Origin: JANQEU01 sp965242805 | Lineage (GTDB): Bacteria > Bacteroidota > Bacteroidia > Cytophagales > Cyclobacteriaceae | Assembly (NCBI GenBank): GCA_965242805.1 | Contig: CBDETD010000002.1 | Location: forward strand, 2,418,001 to 2,482,000 | Length of the DNA: 64,000 bases | Direction of reading: 5' to 3' | Shown: one piece after another, positions 24,451-33,692 of the stretch | How the letters are laid out: the number at the start of each line of letters is the position of its first letter | How positions within the stretch are numbered: position 1 is the stretch's first letter | Translations under genes and position numbers: made by a program | The notes under the pieces: model-generated | The model's database searches: none | Told to the model about the DNA's origin: nothing | What the model saw: the letters and a program-made list of their open reading frames with translations, nothing else

Positions 24451-25743
24451 TCACCGATCCCGAAAAAATGGGATATGATGTAGCCCTCCTCCCCCTTCCG
24501 GTAAATATATACTGAGCACATGGTCCCCCTGCTCCAGATGACCTATTCCCAGACGAGAAATAAAAACTCTTCGATCAGGAAAGTCAATGGTGCCAACATG
24601 AAATGACAGATCCTGATAAGTGGAATCGTCTATATTGATCGTAGTATTCTCTTCCATAAATCGTAAAATCTTATTTAGGTTCTCGGACCTACTGAATCCC
24701 TCGGGATAGTCAAATCTGTTGAAATCTGTATTAAGGTATTTTCGCCAATGTAAGCCTTGTTTATTGAACGGTAGTATTCCTTCTTGTTTCAAAATTAGAT
24801 CCTCCAGTGCGTTTGAAACAGGGATCTTCACCGTTATGAAATTTTGACCTAAGGGCACAACTTCACTCTCAATAAATGGGGCATTTACTTCAATCTTTGT
24901 CGTAAATCGATTTTCGTAGTTATAAATTCTGGCCATTGGAACCGTTTGATCATTGAAATAGCGATCAGGAAATAATCCATCGGGATAGTATCCTAAGTTT
25001 AATAAGATCAAAGCCAAAACTATGTACGCGGGTAGAAGCACACCGATCAGCCATTTCGGAACATTATGTATTAGTGTGTAGTAAATACCCCTATACAAAA
25101 ATGACAATGTCAAGGCACTGAAAAAGAAATAGATCGGTCGATAAATCCAATGGAAATACTTATTGTCAATTCTCTTCAATCTTCCTAATGAGAAGAAATC
25201 GGCGGCGTAAAATAATCCCAGGAACAGAATGATGTTGGCCAGCCATTGTCCAATCTGCCCTTGTTGAGAAAGGAACAACAACAGTATGAATATTGTAATG
25301 AATGAAAAACAAAAAGCGAAAAGGCTAAGGAGTGTGAATGAGAATAAAGAGCTTGAGACTTTATCTACAAGTTCAATTTGTTTCTCCAATGATTGATACC
25401 TGCCAATGCGTTTGGAGAAAAAGGGATGATAATTGGAAAGTGATTCTTTGTTCTCTTTGAAGACAGATTTTAATCCCACCAATGAAAGCCAATATATACG
25501 GAAGAGGAAGTGAAGAATTATGCTGACCGGTAGCAACGCCATAAGGTATAAGGCAACGGAGGCAAAGACGAAAATCACCTCTGAATTGGATGGTATATTG
25601 TTGTTTAATGCATTGAAGATCATTTGTGGAATGACATCATTCACTGCAACGACCACGAATACGATCGCTGCGGAGATCAACATCTCCAACTCACTATTCT
25701 GTTTGAAAAGAATGTATTTCTCTTCTTTCTTCATTTCTTTCAA
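24451..25743 (-). CDS. Multi-span membrane protein of unknown function (430 aa)
   Basis: About eight hydrophobic spans fall in the first 250 residues, including SAAIVFVVVAVNDVI, FVFASVALYLMALLPVSIILHFL and FTLLSLFAFCFSFITIFILLL. A soluble C-terminal domain of about 170 residues follows, containing PDRRVFISRLGIGHLEQGDHVL and ending with a glycine-rich LPEGGGGLHHIPFF. The second half resembles a beta-rich extracytoplasmic domain. I do not recognise a family. It overlaps the start region of the downstream ATL-like gene by four bases, so the two may be cotranscribed. Confidence 0.7.
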   Translation of the reverse strand: MKEMKKEEKYILFKQNSELEMLISAAIVFVVVAVNDVIPQMIFNALNNNIPSNSEVIFVFASVALYLMALLPVSIILHFLFRIYWLSLVGLKSVFKENKESLSNYHPFFSKRIGRYQSLEKQIELVDKVSSSLFSFTLLSLFAFCFSFITIFILLLFLSQQGQIGQWLANIILFLGLFYAADFFSLGRLKRIDNKYFHWIYRPIYFFFSALTLSFLYRGIYYTLIHNVPKWLIGVLLPAYIVLALILLNLGYYPDGLFPDRYFNDQTVPMARIYNYENRFTTKIEVNAPFIESEVVPLGQNFITVKIPVSNALEDLILKQEGILPFNKQGLHWRKYLNTDFNRFDYPEGFSRSENLNKILRFMEENTTINIDDSTYQDLSFHVGTIDFPDRRVFISRLGIGHLEQGDHVLSIYLPEGGGGLHHIPFFRDR

Positions 25744-26192
25744 AGTAGTTCCTTGGTAGGATCCCAGAAAACATTTTCAAAGTCCTGAACTTTATCTCCG
25801 GAAATTACAACCCCTTCCTCTTCCAGTAATCGTTGCATTTCAGTCGGAGATGAAAAAAAGTGCTTCCCAGTTAAAACGCCTGCCCGATTGACAACCCTAT
25901 GCGCCGGAACGTCCGGCATGCCATGAGAGCTGTTCATAGCCCAACCTACCATTCTTGCACTACTTTTCATTCCAAGGTAAGCTCCGATGGCACCGTAGGA
26001 AGTCACTCTCCCGCTTGGGATTAACTTCACTACCTCATACACATCAGCAAAAAAATTGGTTTTGTTTTCTTTGTAGTTTCTCAAAAGTCTTTGAATGTAC
26101 AATTTCCAAATATAAAAATTTCCTCGACCCGTTTTATCCTTGTCATGGCTTCGGGCTAACCTGACTAGAGACCAAAATATTGTTTGTCCCAT
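25740..26192 (-). CDS. Alkyltransferase-like protein (MGMT family, no active-site cysteine)
   Basis: The conserved domain begins near NFFADVYEVV and runs through IPSGRVTSYGAIGAYLG (helix-turn-helix with arginine finger) to the active-site region, which reads PAHRVVNRAG where O6-alkylguanine transferases have PCHRV. The acceptor Cys is replaced by Ala, so it should bind alkylated guanine without repairing it and may hand lesions to nucleotide excision repair, as ATL proteins do. The first 36-40 residues are not family-like; a TTG at 26084 may be the true start, giving a standard 114-residue ATL. Confidence 0.82.
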   Translation of the reverse strand: MGQTIFWSLVRLARSHDKDKTGRGNFYIWKLYIQRLLRNYKENKTNFFADVYEVVKLIPSGRVTSYGAIGAYLGMKSSARMVGWAMNSSHGMPDVPAHRVVNRAGVLTGKHFFSSPTEMQRLLEEEGVVISGDKVQDFENVFWDPTKELL

Positions 26193-26270
26193 CTGTAAAC
26201 AAAATTTAAAATTTACCGTCTATTCAATCGGTGATAGACCTTATTAATAATCTTATCTAGTTTTACCCTG

Positions 26271-26984
26271 ATGAACAAAATAATTCAGACCCGGGAAATC
26301 GCCCGCCAGTTTCGGATGGGAAGTGAAATTATCAACGCACTTCAATCCATCACCATTGATATAGACAGGGGTGAATATGTCGCCTTCATGGGTCCTTCGG
26401 GTTCAGGTAAATCCACCTTAATGAACATAATCGGTTGCCTTGATTCCCCGACCAATGGTCAGTACATTTTGAATCAAAATGATGTCAGTGACTTAACAGA
26501 AAACGAGTTAGCTGAGATCCGCAATAAAGAAATTGGTTTTGTTTTTCAGACATTCAACCTTCTGCCGAGAGCAACAGCTCTGGAAAATGTAGCCTTGCCT
26601 TTAGTCTATGCAGGAATGGGGCGAAGCGATCGTGAAGAAAAAGCCTACAATGTGCTGGATTCCGTGGGTCTGGGAGACAGAGCCCTTCACAAACCAAATG
26701 AATTGTCAGGTGGACAAAGACAGAGGGTTGCCATAGCCAGAGCTCTTGTGAATGACCCCAGTATCATTCTAGCAGATGAGCCCACAGGTAATCTTGATTC
26801 GAAGACTTCCTACAGTATCATGGATCTTTTTGAAGAACTTCATGCTTCCGGTAATACCATTGTAATGGTTACTCATGAAGATGATATCGCGCAATACGCC
26901 CATCGCGTAATCAAACTAATGGATGGTTTGGTTGAATCTGACGAAATGAACAAAAACATACGTAAACCGGTTATGCCGGAATGA
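26271..26984 (+). CDS. ABC transporter ATP-binding protein (LolD/MacB type)
   Basis: The 237-residue ATPase has Walker A GPSGSGKST, Q-loop FVFQTFNLLP, signature LSGGQRQRVAIARAL, Walker B ILADEPTGNLD and switch H in VTHEDD. The sequence is of the MacB/LolD/FtsE group that works with FtsX-like permeases. No permease is adjacent; its stop overlaps the cobalamin adenosyltransferase start by ATGA. The two FtsX-like permeases at 48-53.5 kb are possible partners, but that is only inference. Confidence 0.92.
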   Translation: MNKIIQTREIARQFRMGSEIINALQSITIDIDRGEYVAFMGPSGSGKSTLMNIIGCLDSPTNGQYILNQNDVSDLTENELAEIRNKEIGFVFQTFNLLPRATALENVALPLVYAGMGRSDREEKAYNVLDSVGLGDRALHKPNELSGGQRQRVAIARALVNDPSIILADEPTGNLDSKTSYSIMDLFEELHASGNTIVMVTHEDDIAQYAHRVIKLMDGLVESDEMNKNIRKPVMPE

Positions 26985-27541
26985 GTGCTAAACTGTATAC
27001 CAAAACCGGAGATAAAGGAAAAACCTCACTGTTGGGAGGTAAGAAAGTCCTGAAATCCCATGAAAGGATCGATGCGTATGGAAGTGTGGATGAGTTGAAT
27101 TCGTTTATTGGATTACTCAAGGACAAAGATTCAGTTGAAACAAGAATAAAGCATCAATTATATTGGATCCAGGAGGCATTATTCACCCTTGGATCACAAC
27201 TTGCCACAGAAAGTGATTTTTCAGGTTTCGAAATACCCAAAATCACGGGGGTAGAGATCATGCAAGTCGAACAATGGATTGACCATTATGACGGACAAGT
27301 GCCCCCACTGAAAAACTTTATTTTGCCTGGAGGTCACGAAGCAGTTTCATTGTGTCATGTTTGCCGAACCGTTTGCCGGAGAGCTGAAAGAAATGTGACC
27401 AAATTGAATGAAAATGAAGAATTAGACGAAAATATCCTGCCTTTTCTAAATCGTCTCTCTGATTATTTCTTTATTCTTGCAAGGAAGATCGGACACGACC
27501 TGAACGTCCCGGAAACACCGTGGACACCGGGTGATTCTTAA
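26981..27541 (+). CDS. Corrinoid adenosyltransferase (PduO type)
   Basis: This enzyme transfers adenosyl from ATP to cob(I)alamin to make coenzyme B12. The 186-residue protein shows KLYTKTGDKGKTSLLGG at the start, the helical RIDAYGSVDELNSFIG motif, and CRRAERNV, all diagnostic of the PduO/MMAB fold. It overlaps the ABC ATPase gene by four bases. The presence of a B12 cofactor enzyme implies a B12-dependent enzyme elsewhere, for example methylmalonyl-CoA mutase. Confidence 0.95.
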   Translation: MSAKLYTKTGDKGKTSLLGGKKVLKSHERIDAYGSVDELNSFIGLLKDKDSVETRIKHQLYWIQEALFTLGSQLATESDFSGFEIPKITGVEIMQVEQWIDHYDGQVPPLKNFILPGGHEAVSLCHVCRTVCRRAERNVTKLNENEELDENILPFLNRLSDYFFILARKIGHDLNVPETPWTPGDS

Positions 27542-27555
27542 AAATCTTTACTGCT

Positions 27556-28620
27556 ATGATCGACACCATGAACATCACTATTAATAAGACGAGTTCTCCT
27601 CGTTTGCCAGATACGGATATCAATAATCCAATATTTGGCAAGGTCTACTCAGATCATATGTTCATTGCAGATTACAAGGATGGACAATGGCAAGATATGA
27701 GAATTGAAGCCTATGGTGACATTAGACTCAGTCCTGCCAACACTACCCTCCACTATGCATCCACCATTTTCGAAGGCCTCAAAGCATTTCGGGGACAAAA
27801 TGGCGAAGTATTGGTATTCCGACCCCAGGAAAACGCCAAAAGAATGGTGAAAAGCGCAGAAAGAATGTGTATGCCACCTATACCCGAAGATATGTTCATG
27901 CATTGTATGACAGAGTTGTTGCAGCTCGATCGGGAATGGGTACCAAGCAAGTCAGGAACTTCTCTATATATTCGACCATTCCAGATTGCTATGGATCCCT
28001 ACATTGGGATCAGGCCCTCTGATACATACACCTTCTACATAATCACTGGTCCTGTTGGTGCTTATTACTCCAGACCTGTAAAAGTCAAAATTGAGACGCA
28101 TTTCACTCGAGCTGCTGCCGGAGGGGTGGGTTTTGCAAAGACCGGTGGAAATTATGCTGCCTCACTTTATCCTGCGTTGCTGGGAGCACAAGACGGTTAC
28201 GATCAACTTATTTGGACTGATGGTATCAACCACGAATATGTTGAAGAATCAGGGACCATGAATTTGATGTTTGTGATCAATGACACCCTGGTAACGGCTC
28301 CAACAGGTGACACTATTTTGAAAGGAGTTACAAGGGATAGTATTATGCAACTGGCAAGAGACAACGGAATGGCTGTGGAAGAACGCCCAATAAAAGTTTC
28401 GGAAGTGATCGATTCTATCGAAAATGGCGGCATGCAGGAAGCTTTCGGAGCTGGAACAGCTGCCACGATTGCCAAGATCCAGACCATTGGATTTGAGGGA
28501 AAGGACTATGATCTACCACATGTTGATTCCTGGAAATACGCCGATGGTTTCCTTGATGAATTAAACAAAATCAAACTTGGTGAGATCCCCGATCCACATA
28601 ATTGGATCTACCGTATTTAA
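27556..28620 (+). CDS. ilvE: Branched-chain amino acid aminotransferase
   Basis: IlvE transaminates leucine, isoleucine and valine with 2-oxoglutarate. The 354-residue fold-type IV PLP enzyme has LHYASTIFEGLKAFRG, the lysine-bearing FAKTGGNYAASL segment, and EESGTMNLMFVI. Its length matches the longer (mitochondrial-like) subgroup. It starts 14 bases after the adenosyltransferase. A second ATG four codons in is an equally possible start. Confidence 0.95.
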   Translation: MIDTMNITINKTSSPRLPDTDINNPIFGKVYSDHMFIADYKDGQWQDMRIEAYGDIRLSPANTTLHYASTIFEGLKAFRGQNGEVLVFRPQENAKRMVKSAERMCMPPIPEDMFMHCMTELLQLDREWVPSKSGTSLYIRPFQIAMDPYIGIRPSDTYTFYIITGPVGAYYSRPVKVKIETHFTRAAAGGVGFAKTGGNYAASLYPALLGAQDGYDQLIWTDGINHEYVEESGTMNLMFVINDTLVTAPTGDTILKGVTRDSIMQLARDNGMAVEERPIKVSEVIDSIENGGMQEAFGAGTAATIAKIQTIGFEGKDYDLPHVDSWKYADGFLDELNKIKLGEIPDPHNWIYRI

Positions 28621-28722
28621 CGAAACAATAAAATAATAATCTTGTAACCACTCTCCATATAGCTGATTTTCGTTTTTCGATGAATTTTGGTATATTCAAA
28701 ATTCTCCTAATGAAAAAGTGCT

Positions 28723-29181
28723 ATGGTAAAAAGCTATAAAGGTGTTGCTGCCGCTCCGGCAGAAAAAGAAAGTTATCCCATCCAGGTTAGGGATTATATG
28801 TCTACTAAACTGATCACATTCCACCCTGATCAACTTATGGATGAAGTTATCCAGACTTTATTGAAAAATAAGATCTCCGGGGGACCTGTCGTCAATGATG
28901 ATGGAGAGTTAGTTGGAGTCATTTCGGAAGGTGATTGTATGAAGGAAGTGGTAAGGGGAAAATATCATAACCTTCCAAGCCTGTCCAGCAAAGTTTCCGA
29001 CCGCATGTCCTCCAAAGTCGTTCATATCGCTCCTGAAATGAATATTTTTGAAGCTGCCGATCAATTTCTTTCCATGCGTATCCGGAGATTTCCAGTTGTG
29101 GAACTTGGTAAACTTGTGGGCCAGATCAGTCAGAAAGATATCATGAGAGCAGTTCACAAAATGAAATCATCTACCTGGTAG
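28723..29181 (+). CDS. CBS-domain pair protein
   Basis: A 152-residue protein of two CBS motifs (about residues 25-80 and 90-148), for example TFHPDQLMDEVIQTLLKNKISGGPVVNDDGELVGVISEGD and FEAADQFLSMRIRRFPVVELGKLVGQISQKDIM. CBS pairs bind adenosyl ligands and regulate partner proteins. No catalytic domain is fused, so its target is unknown. It is monocistronic as far as visible. Confidence 0.88.
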   Translation: MVKSYKGVAAAPAEKESYPIQVRDYMSTKLITFHPDQLMDEVIQTLLKNKISGGPVVNDDGELVGVISEGDCMKEVVRGKYHNLPSLSSKVSDRMSSKVVHIAPEMNIFEAADQFLSMRIRRFPVVELGKLVGQISQKDIMRAVHKMKSSTW

Positions 29182-29263
29182 AAGAATTTTAGATTTTTTA
29201 ACATCATCTTTCTTCCGATAATCGTTGGTCATTGCAGAGTATCTATCTTACTCACCCTGACCT

Positions 29264-29752
29264 ATGAAAGCAAAACGGAAGAATGCTGTCCTCATACTGG
29301 CAATCTTTAGTAGCCTACTTTTGCATGCTCAGGAGGAAAGATTCCTGCTTCTTACCAAAATTGGTAGTCGATTTAGACTTAAGATCTATCAATATGAATC
29401 CATTACATTAAGACTAAAAGACTCAGAACTCTTCACTTCGGGAGTGATTGAGGCTTTTGAAGACAGCGCGATTATATTTTACGACACGCCCATAAAACTT
29501 GTGGACATTGCAGAAATTGATATTCGCAATAAAAATCACAGCATTTGGAGTTTTCGAAGTTCCCCGGGAAAGCTTGTAATGTCTGGCGTCATGCTGACCA
29601 CAATTGATCTACTGAACCAAAGAGAACCAATTACAAGAAGAATTTCTCTGATTTCAGGAGGTTTGATCCTTTCCGGAATAGTAATGAAGGCGCTTGAAAG
29701 AAAATATTTTATTCCGGATAGGAAAAACAAAATACAGATAATCGGATTATAG
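29264..29752 (+). CDS. Secreted or membrane protein of unknown function (162 aa), likely paralogue of the 18465 gene
   Basis: A signal peptide (NAVLILAIFSSLLLHAQ) precedes a beta-rich domain (YESITLRLKDSELFTSGVIEAFEDSAIIFYDTPIKLVDIAEI), then two hydrophobic stretches near residues 103-115 and 128-143. The middle part parallels the 18465 protein in order and in the DS-[AI] and I-x-L-[AV]-x-I-x-x-I positions. Unlike that protein, the tail ends in a basic IPDRKNKIQIIGL. No function is recognised. Confidence 0.58.
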   Translation: MKAKRKNAVLILAIFSSLLLHAQEERFLLLTKIGSRFRLKIYQYESITLRLKDSELFTSGVIEAFEDSAIIFYDTPIKLVDIAEIDIRNKNHSIWSFRSSPGKLVMSGVMLTTIDLLNQREPITRRISLISGGLILSGIVMKALERKYFIPDRKNKIQIIGL

Positions 29753-29816
29753 TGTTGTAGGTCAATGATTGACTTATTTATCTTCGTGTTCAATAAAAAA
29801 TCCTAAATCTTAAACG

Positions 29817-30903
29817 ATGACAACTGATCAGTTGAAAGACTTGAAGGCGCGTGTAACGGCCTTGAGGAGGTATCTTTGACTACGATGCCAAGAAGAAAGA
29901 AATTGAAGAATTAGAGCTTGTCACCCACCAGCCTGATTTTTGGAATAATCCTGAAGAGGCCGAAAAAACGATGAAAATCATCCGCAACAAAAAGCAATGG
30001 ACGGATGAATATGAGAAGATCCAGACCGCCTGCGATGATGTGGAGACATTGTTCGAGTTTCTGGAAATGGGCGAATCAAGTGATGAGGAAGTAGAAAGTG
30101 AATTCCAAAAAGCTATCCAATCAGTCGAAGACCTGGAAATGAAAAAAATGCTTTCGGCTGAAGAAGATCAACTTTCAGCAATGCTACAGATCACACCTGG
30201 AGCAGGCGGAACCGAGAGTAATGATTGGGCTGGAATGCTCATGAGAATGTACATCATGTGGGGGGAGTCCAACGGCTATAAAGTAAGGGAAGTAGACTTC
30301 CAGGCCGGCGATGTGGCTGGAGTAAAGTCAGTGACACTTGAATTTGACGGACCTCTGGCATACGGTTATTTAAAATCTGAAAATGGAGTTCACCGCCTCG
30401 TGAGGATATCTCCTTTTGATAGTGGAGGGCGTAGGCATACATCTTTTGCCTCAGTTTATGTGTATCCGGTTGCTGATGATTCCATTGAAATCGACATTAA
30501 TCCCAATGATATCGAATTGCAAACATCTAGATCGGGTGGTGCTGGTGGCCAAAATGTCAACAAAGTAGAGACCAAAGTGCAACTTACTCATAAACCAACT
30601 GGAATTGTTGTAGTATGCCAGGTAGAGAGATCTCAGCTTGCGAATCGGGAGCGGGCTATGCAGATGCTTAAGTCCCAACTTTATCAACTGGAAGTTGAAA
30701 AGAGAAATAAGGAACGTGATAAGATTGAGGCCAGCAAGCTTGCCATCGATTTTGGATCTCAAATCCGAAATTATGTATTGCACCCTTACAAGTTGGTCAA
30801 GGATGCTCGGACAGGTCATGAAAGAACAGATGTTCAAAATGTCTTGGATGGAGATCTCAATGATTTCCTGAAAAGTTATCTATTACATCTGCAGGAGGTT
30901 TAA
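29817..30903 (+). CDS. prfB: Peptide chain release factor 2 (programmed +1 frameshift)
   Basis: RF2 reads UGA and UAA stops. The gene starts at ATG 29817; 20 codons lead to an in-frame TGA at 29877-29879, and translation continues after a +1 slip at CTT-T, giving about 361 residues. The site AGGAGG-TAT-CTT-TGA-C is the classic RF2 signal. The main frame carries the RISPFDSGGRRHTS (SPF) recognition motif and GGQ in RSGGAGGQNVNKVET. It is a normal, intact autoregulated prfB; only the segment from 29878 would appear as a plain ORF. Confidence 0.95.
29865..29880 (+). other. Programmed +1 frameshift site of prfB
   Basis: AGGAGG acts as an internal Shine-Dalgarno three bases before CTT, which is followed by TGAC. 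Slippage of the CUU-decoding tRNA onto UUU lets synthesis pass the UGA when RF2 is scarce. It also shows that this host can use Shine-Dalgarno-like pairing even though its genes rarely have one. Confidence 0.95.
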
Positions 30904-30906
30904 CGG

Positions 30907-32052
30907 ATGCCAAAATATTACCGCCTGAACTTCTGGCTACTTTGCCTTAGTTCATATCTTTTCTTTTCGTCGTTTACCATGATCATTGCCGAACTACCAA
31001 ACTATTTAAGAGGTTTGGGGGGTGAACAGTACCTTGGCCTGATCGTGTCCCTGTTCACATTGACAGCGGGTATTTCCAGACCTTTTAGTGGTAAGATGAC
31101 GGATCAATGGGGTAGGATCCCTGTGATGATCATAGGTGCTATTGTCAGTGGAACAGCAGCACTGCTATATCCGGTCCTCGCCACAGTTCCCGGATTTCTA
31201 GCAATTAGATTGCTTCATGGATTTAGTACCGGTTTCAAACCAACTGGCACTTCCGCTTATGTAGCAGACATAGTCCCTTCCGACCGTCGTGGTGAAGCAC
31301 TTGGTATACTGAGTACTTTTGGTACAATTGGAATGTCGTCAGGACCTGCAATCGGGTCCAGTATATTTATCGAATACGGCATAAACGCCCTCTTTTATAC
31401 AAGTTCCGTGTTTGCTGTGGGTTCTGTACTGATCTTATTCGGGATGAAAGAGACCCTACAAAATGCTTCAAAGTTCAACCTTCGGATGATCCTTATAAAC
31501 AGAAGTGATATTTACGAACCAAAGGTTATCATCCCCTCTATAATCATGGTGCTAACCGCTTTTTCATTTGGTACTGTGATTACACTGGCGCCCGATTTTG
31601 GAGACTTTTTGGGCGTTGATAATCGAGGTTTATTCTTCATGGTATTTACAGGCTCTTCTCTACTGGTACGAATGATAGGAGGAAGACTATCGGATCTATT
31701 TGGAAGGAGAACGGTATTGAAATACAGTACCGCTCTTTTATTTATAAGTATGTTGATCGTGGGACTTTCCGAATCTCAAGTCCAATTTTTTACCGGAGCC
31801 TTTGTGTTTGGTCTTGGGTATGGGTTGAATTCACCGACATTGTTTGCCTGGACCATTGACCTTTCTCCGGAATCAAATAGAGGTAAGGGGATATCTACCT
31901 TGTTTATTTTTCTGGAAATAGGAATTGGGTCCGGTGCATTGTTAATGGGATCCCTATACCAGGGTATCGATTCAAGATTTCCATCATTATTTGTGTCTTC
32001 CGCATTCTTTTCATTACTTGCCTTCTTGTACTTGGTCACCTACCGAAAATGA
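30907..32052 (+). CDS. Major facilitator superfamily transporter
   Basis: A 381-residue, 12-span MFS protein with motif A in SGKMTDQWGRIPVM and a symmetrical copy in GGRLSDLFGRRTVL. It follows prfB by only 3 bases and overlaps the lysoplasmalogenase gene by four bases (ATGA). Substrate unknown; the drug-exporter (DHA) type is the nearest in feel. Confidence 0.9.
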   Translation: MPKYYRLNFWLLCLSSYLFFSSFTMIIAELPNYLRGLGGEQYLGLIVSLFTLTAGISRPFSGKMTDQWGRIPVMIIGAIVSGTAALLYPVLATVPGFLAIRLLHGFSTGFKPTGTSAYVADIVPSDRRGEALGILSTFGTIGMSSGPAIGSSIFIEYGINALFYTSSVFAVGSVLILFGMKETLQNASKFNLRMILINRSDIYEPKVIIPSIIMVLTAFSFGTVITLAPDFGDFLGVDNRGLFFMVFTGSSLLVRMIGGRLSDLFGRRTVLKYSTALLFISMLIVGLSESQVQFFTGAFVFGLGYGLNSPTLFAWTIDLSPESNRGKGISTLFIFLEIGIGSGALLMGSLYQGIDSRFPSLFVSSAFFSLLAFLYLVTYRK

Positions 32053-32705
32053 GAAAACACCAGTTAATTCCAGCGCTTTACCTATTAGTTGGGATCGTCA
32101 ATCTTTCTTCCCATTTGCTGTCAATACCATCTCTTGAAACTTATAGCAAGCCTCTATTGATGCCTATATTGCTGTATTATGTTTATGAAAGGTCAGCAGG
32201 GCACGTGACTCTCAAAACACTTCTGCTTGCCATTGCCATCATTTTTAGCTGGGGTGGTGACATTGCATTGATGTATGGTGACGATTACTTTATTGCAGGA
32301 CTTGGTTCTTTTCTGATTGCCCAGATCACCTATGTATTTGTTTTTTCCAAAGCTGTTTACAATCCTATTAGATTCTCCTTTCCGAGAATATTGCCAATCC
32401 TGATTTACGGGATCTTGCTATTTACATTTCTACTTCCTCGTACTGGTCAACTTTTGGTGCCTGTATTGATTTACGGGTTGAGTATTCTGTCAATGGTATC
32501 GATGGCCAACCTGCGAAAGGGATTAACATCTGAGAGTAGTTTCAAATGGACCATCCTGGGAGCAGCTTTGTTCCTGGCATCCGATTCCATTCTCGGGCTT
32601 AACAAGTTTGTGATTGATATTCAACTCAATCGTTTCATAGTAATGCTGACCTATATATCAGCTCAGTATTTTATAGTTAGGGGAATTTTGGATCACGCTG
32701 ATTAG
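32049..32705 (+). CDS. Lysoplasmalogenase, YhhN family
   Basis: The 218-residue protein has about eight membrane spans and the YhhN/TMEM86 motifs ETYSKPLLMP, FSWGGDIALM and ASDSILGLNKF. These catalyse hydrolysis of the vinyl ether bond of lysoplasmalogens in other organisms. Whether this bacterium makes plasmalogens cannot be told from the window. Translationally coupled to the MFS gene; convergent with the next gene across 5 bases. Confidence 0.9.
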   Translation: MRKHQLIPALYLLVGIVNLSSHLLSIPSLETYSKPLLMPILLYYVYERSAGHVTLKTLLLAIAIIFSWGGDIALMYGDDYFIAGLGSFLIAQITYVFVFSKAVYNPIRFSFPRILPILIYGILLFTFLLPRTGQLLVPVLIYGLSILSMVSMANLRKGLTSESSFKWTILGAALFLASDSILGLNKFVIDIQLNRFIVMLTYISAQYFIVRGILDHAD

Positions 32706-32710
32706 GATTT

Positions 32711-33601
32711 CTAATCAGCCTCGGCGAAAGTCACACTACCCAGAGCTACATCTACTTTAAATGTCAGAAGGTTTTCAGCATATGCGCTATATTCCATATT
32801 GACATAGACGCTGTTTTCAACTTCCTCGTATCCTTTTGGCATTTTGATACCACAAAGAGGTGAGTCCTTAACGTGAACAATTACAGGTGAGTTTTTTGGC
32901 AAAATGATCTCAAGTTTACCAGCTCCAACGGAAGCTTTTACGTCACATTTACTTTCCATAGAGTGACTGAAATCCAGTAATGCCTGACCAAATCCAATTT
33001 CAGCAATGACTTTTCTTGCTCTTGAATGATCCAGATCTTTAGCAATTAGGGTTCCCAGGTCCACCTTCACCAGGAAGGTGTCCATTTCAACGTAATTGGG
33101 TTCTTCCTTATCGTACTTCACAACAACATCCGCATTTCCGGTATGTATCTTGAGCTTATTGACTTTCGTACCGCTTAGGTCGATATCGGAACTTCCAATG
33201 CCATAATTCAATTCAAGGTTATAGATCTTGTTGTCATTGAGAAGAAATTTCCAGTAATTGTCTTCGTCTTCCTGGTTGTCTTTGAGCATTGCAAATGCTA
33301 AACCATTTCCAAGCCTCGAACTTCTGTACTCTTCGAGATCAAGTCTTACATTACATGTTCTTCCCAATGTTTTTGCATCAAATCTTGGGTTGATCTGATT
33401 TAAATTGGGATTTCCAAAAATATTTAGGGGATTACCGCCATCGACATGCCGAATAAAAGATATACCTGATGTGGCTTTCAAAGAGAAATCTACCGTATCG
33501 TAATTATCTGCCTGATCAAGCGAATAAAACTTGCGAATTTGAGCCTGTCCTGCCAATAAAAATACGATACCTAGCCCTGCCGTCAATACCAACCTCAACA
33601 T
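32711..33601 (-). CDS. Secreted protein with DUF4097-like beta-strand repeats
   Basis: A 296-residue protein with a signal peptide (cleavage likely after GQA). The second half carries the pattern of alternating strands seen in DUF4097/toast-rack domains, for example LELNYGIGSSDIDLSG, KLKIHTGNADVVV, CDVKASVGAGKLEIILPKNSPVIVHV and LLTFKVDVALGSVTF. Such domains form beta-solenoids; this one should face the periplasm or outer surface. A specific function is not known. It is alone on its strand. Confidence 0.65.
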   Translation of the reverse strand: MLRLVLTAGLGIVFLLAGQAQIRKFYSLDQADNYDTVDFSLKATSGISFIRHVDGGNPLNIFGNPNLNQINPRFDAKTLGRTCNVRLDLEEYRSSRLGNGLAFAMLKDNQEDEDNYWKFLLNDNKIYNLELNYGIGSSDIDLSGTKVNKLKIHTGNADVVVKYDKEEPNYVEMDTFLVKVDLGTLIAKDLDHSRARKVIAEIGFGQALLDFSHSMESKCDVKASVGAGKLEIILPKNSPVIVHVKDSPLCGIKMPKGYEEVENSVYVNMEYSAYAENLLTFKVDVALGSVTFAEAD

Positions 33602-33692
33602 GCCCTACATTACGGATTTTTTTGACACTTTGTTGCGCCGATACCAAATGAATTTGCCCAAATAGAATAAAACGCCAGCGAACCCGAAATTA

